Shown here: piece by piece, positions 59,675 to 64,000 of the stretch | How positions within the stretch are numbered: position 1 is the first letter of the stretch | How the letters are laid out: each line of letters starts with the position of its first letter | From: JBMNQH01 sp050944035 | GTDB lineage: Bacteria > Bacillota > Clostridia > Oscillospirales > Oscillospiraceae | Length of the DNA stretch: 64,000 nt | Reading direction: 5' to 3' | Assembly: GCA_050944035.1 (NCBI GenBank) | Contig: JBMNQH010000003.1 | Location: 62,001 to 126,000 of the forward strand | Notes under the pieces: model-generated | What the model saw: the letters and a program-made list of their open reading frames with translations, nothing else | The model's database searches: none | Told to the model about the DNA's origin: nothing | Program-made: the position numbers and the translations under genes

Positions 59675-60656
59675 GGAAAGAACTCCCATTCTGGAAATTA
59701 AAAACCTGAAACTGTGGTTTAAGGTCTATCACGGATATTCAAAAGTGCTGGATGGTGTGGATCTCATCGTTCACGAAGGTGAGAAAGTGGGAATTGTCGG
59801 CGAGGCCGGCTGTGGCAAAACCACAACGGTAAAGTCGATTCTCGGAATTCTTCCAGACGATCAGTATGTAATCCCTGCGGGCGAGATCCTCTACAAGGGA
59901 AAAGACGTCCTGCAAATGACAAAGCGTGAACTGGACTACGTACGCAGCAGCGAAGTTTCCATGATCTATCAGGAGCCATCCGCAGCGTTGAACCCCGTGT
60001 TCACAATCGGCCAGCAGATGATGGAAGTTGCCAAAAACTCGGCGCAGGGCAAGGGCAAAAGCAAGGCCGAATGTAAGGAAATGGTTCTGACTGCAATCCG
60101 GGACGTTTTCATCCCGGACCCGGAACGAATTTTTGATTATTATCCCGTTCAGCTCTCCGGCGGTATGAAGCAGCGCATCTGTATCGCCATGGCGATTATG
60201 ACCCAGCGCGATATGATGATCGCGGACGAGCCCGGTACGGCGCTGGATGTAACAATCCAGGATCAGGTCCACAAGACACTGGACAAGTTAGTAGAAGAGC
60301 GCAATATGGCGCTCATTATGATCACCCACTCTCTGGGCGTCGCCCGTGAGTTGACCGACAGCATCAACGTCATGTATGCCGGCACGGTTGTGGAGTCCGC
60401 TCCCACAGTGGAACTGTTCCGGAAAAACTTCCATCCGTATACCATCGGTCTGATGGAAGCGGTGCCGCGTCTGACCGGCGGCGGAATCCAGTCGGGTATT
60501 TACGGTTCGATTCCCGACTATCTCTATCCGCCGAAGGGGTGCCGCTTTGCGCCGCGCTGCCCGCGGGCAACAGCGGAATGTTTGGAAAACAAGCCCCCGC
60601 TTTTGGACATAGGCAACGGTCACAAGGTGGCCTGTTTCCACATCGAGGAGGTGTAA
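59667..60656 (+). CDS. Dipeptide-type ABC transporter ATP-binding protein (DppD-like)
   Basis: The 329-residue ATPase has Walker A 'GEAGCGKTT', the signature 'LSGGMKQR', Walker B 'MMIADEPGTALD' and the C-terminal oligopeptide-transporter extension with cysteines ('GCRFAPRCPRATAEC') that can hold an iron-sulfur cluster in relatives. The ATG at 59667 overlaps the DppC-like stop by eight bases; the frame extends further upstream without family sequence. Confidence 0.94.
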   Translation: MNKERTPILEIKNLKLWFKVYHGYSKVLDGVDLIVHEGEKVGIVGEAGCGKTTTVKSILGILPDDQYVIPAGEILYKGKDVLQMTKRELDYVRSSEVSMIYQEPSAALNPVFTIGQQMMEVAKNSAQGKGKSKAECKEMVLTAIRDVFIPDPERIFDYYPVQLSGGMKQRICIAMAIMTQRDMMIADEPGTALDVTIQDQVHKTLDKLVEERNMALIMITHSLGVARELTDSINVMYAGTVVESAPTVELFRKNFHPYTIGLMEAVPRLTGGGIQSGIYGSIPDYLYPPKGCRFAPRCPRATAECLENKPPLLDIGNGHKVACFHIEEV

Positions 60657-60660
60657 TCCG

Positions 60661-61665
60661 ATGTCTCAGAACGATGTGATTTTAAAGCTGAACCATTTGA
60701 AGCAATACTTTCCAGCGGGAAAGGGCAAAGACGGTCAACCGCTCTATGTCAAAGCGGTAGATGATGTGTCTCTGGAAGTTCATCGTGGGGAAGTGATCGG
60801 TCTGGTCGGAGAAAGCGGTTCCGGCAAGAGTACCATTGCATATTCCGTAATCGGTATGTACGAGCCCTCCGACGGTGAGATCCTGTTTGAAGGACAGCCG
60901 GTAAGAAAAAAGAATCGATCCATGCAGATGAAAAAAGATATGCAGATCGTTTTCCAGGATCCCGGTTCTGCTCTGAACGCCCAGCAGACCATCGGCGAAA
61001 TTCTGGAGCTGCCGCTAAAGGTTCATAAAATCGGTAAGACAAAGGCTGAACGTATGGACCGGGTAAAAGAACTCCTGGAAATGGTCGAGCTTCCTGTCCA
61101 CTATATGTACAAGTCGCCGGCCTCCATTGGCGGCGGTGAAAAGCAGATGGTCGCGATTGCCCGTGCTTTGGCAACCGATCCCAAGTTTATTATTCTGGAT
61201 GAACCGACCAGTGCGTTGGATGTATCCATTCAGGCGAAGATCATTAATATGCTTTTGAAACTTCAGAAAGAGAAAAACCTGACGTTTCTGTTTATCACCC
61301 ATGATCTGAGTTTGATGCGCAACATCGCCGACAGAGTCGCAATTCTCTATTTGGGCAAGGTTGCCGAGATCGCACCGGCTGAGACCTTCTTCCATCGGCC
61401 GGAACATCCGTATACACAGATGCTGATTTCCTCTATTCCCGTTATCTCGGAGGAGGAAGAGGCTCTGAAGCCGGTGAAAGTGGAATCGAAAGGCGAAATC
61501 CCCTCACCGGTTAACATTCCCCCTGGATGCAGTTTCCACCTGCGCTGTCCCTATGTGACCGATCGTTGTAAAACGGAAGATCCCGTGATGATTCCGAGGG
61601 AAGAAAATCACCAAGTACGTTGCCACCTCTGTCAAGAGGGCGAGAGCAACTCTTCCAAAAAATAA
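60661..61665 (+). CDS. Dipeptide-type ABC transporter ATP-binding protein (DppF-like)
   Basis: The 334-residue ATPase has Walker A 'GESGSGKST' and Walker B 'FIILDEPTSALD'. The signature loop reads 'SIGGGEKQ', with Ile-Gly where LSGGQ-type is usual. The C-terminal cysteine-containing extension 'GCSFHLRCPYVTDRC' is present. It starts four bases after the DppD-like gene with GAGGAGG upstream and completes a five-gene importer. Confidence 0.94.
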   Translation: MSQNDVILKLNHLKQYFPAGKGKDGQPLYVKAVDDVSLEVHRGEVIGLVGESGSGKSTIAYSVIGMYEPSDGEILFEGQPVRKKNRSMQMKKDMQIVFQDPGSALNAQQTIGEILELPLKVHKIGKTKAERMDRVKELLEMVELPVHYMYKSPASIGGGEKQMVAIARALATDPKFIILDEPTSALDVSIQAKIINMLLKLQKEKNLTFLFITHDLSLMRNIADRVAILYLGKVAEIAPAETFFHRPEHPYTQMLISSIPVISEEEEALKPVKVESKGEIPSPVNIPPGCSFHLRCPYVTDRCKTEDPVMIPREENHQVRCHLCQEGESNSSKK

Positions 61666-61682
61666 ATTGAGGAGGAACTAAG

Positions 61683-63725
61683 ATGAGAATTGCAACCGAT
61701 ATAGGTGGTACTTTTACGGACATTGTTTATATCGATGACGACGGCGCCATCCATGTAAACAAAAGCCACACGACACCGCCGAATTTTGAACAGGGTGTCA
61801 TGGACGTTATCCGTAAGTGTTCCATCGATCCCGCTGCGGTAAAAGACCTGACCCATGGAACCACAGTGGTTATCAATGCACTGACCGAACGGAAAGGCGC
61901 CAAAACCGGCCTGATCACCACCAGAGGTTTTCGTGATATTCTGGAGATTGGCCGCGGAAACCGTCCCGACTTGTTCAACTTCAACTTTAAAAAGCCAGAA
62001 CCTTTCGTTCCGCGTTATCTCCGTTTGGAAGTTGCAGAGCGTCTGGACTACCTGGGCAATGAAACAGAACCGCTCAACGAGGACGATGTCCGCGCCTGCG
62101 TAGAGAAGTTGAAAAAGGAAGGCGTTCAGGCCATCGCCGTCGTTTACCTGCATGCCTATGTGAATCCGGTTCATGAAATCCGTACCAAGGAACTGATCCA
62201 TGAACTCTGGCCGGAAGTCATGGTCACAGCTTCCCACGAGGTTTCCAAAGAGTGGCGTGAGTATGAGCGTGAGTACACAGCCGTCCTCAACTCCTATGTC
62301 ATGCCTACGGCAAAGGCTTATCTGGACAAGCTTTACAACGAACTGGAAGCAATCGGCATCCAGTGCCCGAAATATATCATGCAGTCCAACGGCGGTACCA
62401 CAACCTTTGAGAAGGCCAAAGAGACGCCGATCAACATGGTCGAGTCCGGTCCGGTGGCTGGTATTTACGGCGCGGCCATGCTGGGTAAGATGCTGGGTGA
62501 AGATCGCGTCATCGCCTTTGACATCGGCGGTACGACCGCAAAGTGTTCCCTGGTCGAGGGCGGCGAAGTCAAGACCACAACCGAGTACAAAATCGAAAAG
62601 ACGGACCGCTGGCCTGGCTACCCGATCAAGGTTCCGGTTATCGACATCGTTGAAATCGGCAACGGCGGCGGATCCATTGCCTGGATCGACAATACAAACT
62701 CCCTGCGCGTAGGCCCGCAGTCTGCCGGTGCATTGCCCGGTCCGGTCGCCTATGGTAAGGGCGGCATACAGCCTACCACTACGGATGCAAACCTCGTAAC
62801 CGGACGTCTGTCGGAGAAGAACTTCGACATGGAAGTCGATATGAATAAGGTTCGTGATGCCATTCAGGAACAGATCGGCAAGCCTTTCGGTCTCACCACC
62901 GACGATGCCGCTTTGGGTATTATCCGTGTGGCAAACTCCAATATGCTCAATGCACTGAAACTTGTCTCTGTACGTAAGGGCTACGACCCGCGTGATTTCG
63001 TGTTGGTTGCCTTTGGCGGCGGCGGTCCAATGCATGCAGCCGCACTGGCAAAAGAACTGAACATCCGCAAGGTCATCATTCCCAACGCAGCAGCAGTGTT
63101 CTCCGCCTGGGGCATGCTGATGACCGACCTGCGTTCGGATGACATCCAGACCTTCTTTGCACCGCTTACAGATCCTGATTATGCCGCGATCAACGCAGAG
63201 TGGCACAAGCTGGAGGAAAAGGCATTGGAAGATAACGCATCCAAGGGTGTCAAAGCCGAAGATGTATACTTCATGCACTATCTTGATATGCGCTATCAGG
63301 GGCAGGATCATACGGTTAAGGTTCGCGTACCCAACGACGATTTGTCTGCGGAAAATCTGGCTGAGTTTATCGAAGCCTTCCATAAGGAACACTTCCAGAA
63401 TTATTCCTTCCGCCTGGATGACAGCCCGGTAGAAATCGTCAATATGCACCTGGCCTCCTTCGGCCGCATCGCCAAGACGCTCATTAAGGAAATCGAACCC
63501 AATCCCTACACGCTTGCGGAATGTATCAAGGAAGTTCGCCCTGTCATCTTTGAAGAAGTCGGCAAGGTGGATACAAAGATCTATGACCGCGAAAAAATGT
63601 CCCCCGGTATGGAAGTGGACGGCCCCGCCATCATCGAAGAAGTCAGCGCTTCTTCCATTGTATATCCGGGAATGAAGGCGTCCATTGATGCTTACGGTGA
63701 TATCATCATTGAAACGGAGGCGTAA
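61683..63725 (+). CDS. hyuA: Hydantoinase/oxoprolinase family protein, subunit A (HyuA)
   Basis: The 680-residue ATP-using hydrolase subunit has an actin/HSP70-like fold. N-terminal 'MRIATDIGGTFTDIVYID' is the phosphate-binding loop. 'DLTHGTTVVINALTERKGAK' and 'AFDIGGTTAKCSLV' are the other nucleotide motifs, and 'AFGGGGPMHA' lies near the middle of the second half. The family opens hydantoins, N-methylhydantoin, 5-oxoproline or acetone-type substrates. GAGGAGG precedes the ATG. It is located directly behind the peptide importer, and the matching HyuB gene follows after two bases. Confidence 0.95.
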   Translation: MRIATDIGGTFTDIVYIDDDGAIHVNKSHTTPPNFEQGVMDVIRKCSIDPAAVKDLTHGTTVVINALTERKGAKTGLITTRGFRDILEIGRGNRPDLFNFNFKKPEPFVPRYLRLEVAERLDYLGNETEPLNEDDVRACVEKLKKEGVQAIAVVYLHAYVNPVHEIRTKELIHELWPEVMVTASHEVSKEWREYEREYTAVLNSYVMPTAKAYLDKLYNELEAIGIQCPKYIMQSNGGTTTFEKAKETPINMVESGPVAGIYGAAMLGKMLGEDRVIAFDIGGTTAKCSLVEGGEVKTTTEYKIEKTDRWPGYPIKVPVIDIVEIGNGGGSIAWIDNTNSLRVGPQSAGALPGPVAYGKGGIQPTTTDANLVTGRLSEKNFDMEVDMNKVRDAIQEQIGKPFGLTTDDAALGIIRVANSNMLNALKLVSVRKGYDPRDFVLVAFGGGGPMHAAALAKELNIRKVIIPNAAAVFSAWGMLMTDLRSDDIQTFFAPLTDPDYAAINAEWHKLEEKALEDNASKGVKAEDVYFMHYLDMRYQGQDHTVKVRVPNDDLSAENLAEFIEAFHKEHFQNYSFRLDDSPVEIVNMHLASFGRIAKTLIKEIEPNPYTLAECIKEVRPVIFEEVGKVDTKIYDREKMSPGMEVDGPAIIEEVSASSIVYPGMKASIDAYGDIIIETEA

Positions 63726-63727
63726 TC

Positions 63728-64000
63728 ATGGCAGAGAAGAACGTAGATATCATAACTCTCGATATTATTAAAGACTCGCTGCTGGCTGCTGGTGAAGAGA
63801 TTTTCACCGCGATTGCCCGTACATCCAAGAGCCCGATTATTTATGAATGCCTGGACTTTGCTTCTGGTCTGACTGATGACAAGGGCAATCTGATTACACA
63901 GGGCAACGGCTGCGCCGGCTTCCTCGGCATGCTGAGTTCCATGGTAAGAGAAGTCATTCGCAAATGGGCTGATACCGGCCGGCTGAAAGAGGGAGACATC
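63728..64000 (+). CDS. hyuB: Hydantoinase/oxoprolinase family protein, subunit B (HyuB), truncated by window edge
   Basis: Only the first 91 codons are present. The sequence 'ITLDIIKDSLLAAGEEIFTA' followed by 'ARTSKSPIIYECLDFASGL' matches the N-terminus of HyuB. GGAGG lies in the overlap with the end of hyuA, so the subunits are translationally coupled. The gene continues beyond the right edge. Confidence 0.93.
   Translation, partial: MAEKNVDIITLDIIKDSLLAAGEEIFTAIARTSKSPIIYECLDFASGLTDDKGNLITQGNGCAGFLGMLSSMVREVIRKWADTGRLKEGDI

Overview
The window looks like a chromosomal segment of a low-to-mid GC Gram-positive anaerobe of the class Clostridia, most plausibly an Oscillospiraceae/Ruminococcaceae-type gut bacterium. 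This is inferred from the paired GlgC/GlgD glycogen pyrophosphorylase, pyruvate phosphate dikinase, CIRCE-controlled groESL, RNase Y, CoaX with an ECF S-component, DUF1576 and DUF6809-type proteins, strong GGAGG ribosome binding sites with many TTG/GTG starts, encoded tRNA CCA ends and a 'ctcttccaagggaggc'-type intergenic repeat. No phage, plasmid, transposase or CRISPR array was seen.

Layout. 1-2.2 kb: a leftward pair of membrane proteins (PH-like hypothetical and DUF1576). 2.2-5.3 kb: an MscS channel, then a small restriction-modification-like unit made of an EcoRI-family adenine methylase overlapped by a DUF262+HNH nuclease. 5.4-9.8 kb: a YkuE-like phosphoesterase and NYN/OST-HTH pair, a parvulin foldase and TcdA. 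9.9-17.9 kb: a tight glycogen operon transcribed glgB-glgC-glgD-glgA-glgP, preceded by pth and prs. 20-24 kb: prfB, a TetM-like translational GTPase and an RluA-type pseudouridine synthase. 24.2-26 kb: a small HTH gene, then coaX with an ECF S-component. 26.1-33.7 kb: a repeat element, a DUF6809-like gene, ppdK, rny and groESL. 34-38.9 kb: a sparse AT-rich gap, an EamA exporter, an RlmL-type methylase, an unusual AroC homologue, YmdB-like phosphodiesterase and a 58-residue gene missed by size cut-offs. 38.98 kb: tRNA-Arg(ACG). 39.2-42.3 kb: an XRE regulator diverging from a small gene across twin operators, then feoA-feoB. 42.5-46.1 kb: response regulator, histidine kinase and HtrA protease. 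46.9-51.2 kb: a TPP-riboswitch thiamine-salvage operon (thiD-tenA-thiZXY type). 51.3-52.4 kb: prmA and tRNA-Leu(TAA). 52.6-55.4 kb: DUF4190 protein, Lgt-like protein and an SNF symporter. 55.9-64 kb: a dipeptide-type ABC transporter joined to hydantoinase/oxoprolinase genes, running off the right edge.

How the genes work together. Central themes are storage-carbon metabolism (complete glycogen synthesis and phosphorolysis, plus PPDK at the PEP/pyruvate node), cofactor salvage (thiamine pyrimidine, pantothenate), iron uptake, envelope stress (two-component system with HtrA, foldase, MscS), RNA/translation maintenance (Pth, RF2, RNase Y, YmdB, PrmA, rRNA modification) and uptake plus hydrolysis of peptides or cyclic amides.

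The most unusual items are the EcoRI-family methylase fused by overlap to a DUF262-HNH nuclease, a chorismate synthase homologue that has lost two of its three signature motifs, two overlapping CIRCE operators, a visible antiterminator in the TPP leader, a terminator hairpin with a competing partner in front of the dpp-hyu operon, and an XRE regulator flanked by two identical 16-bp palindromes. All calls were made by reading the sequence; no database search was run.
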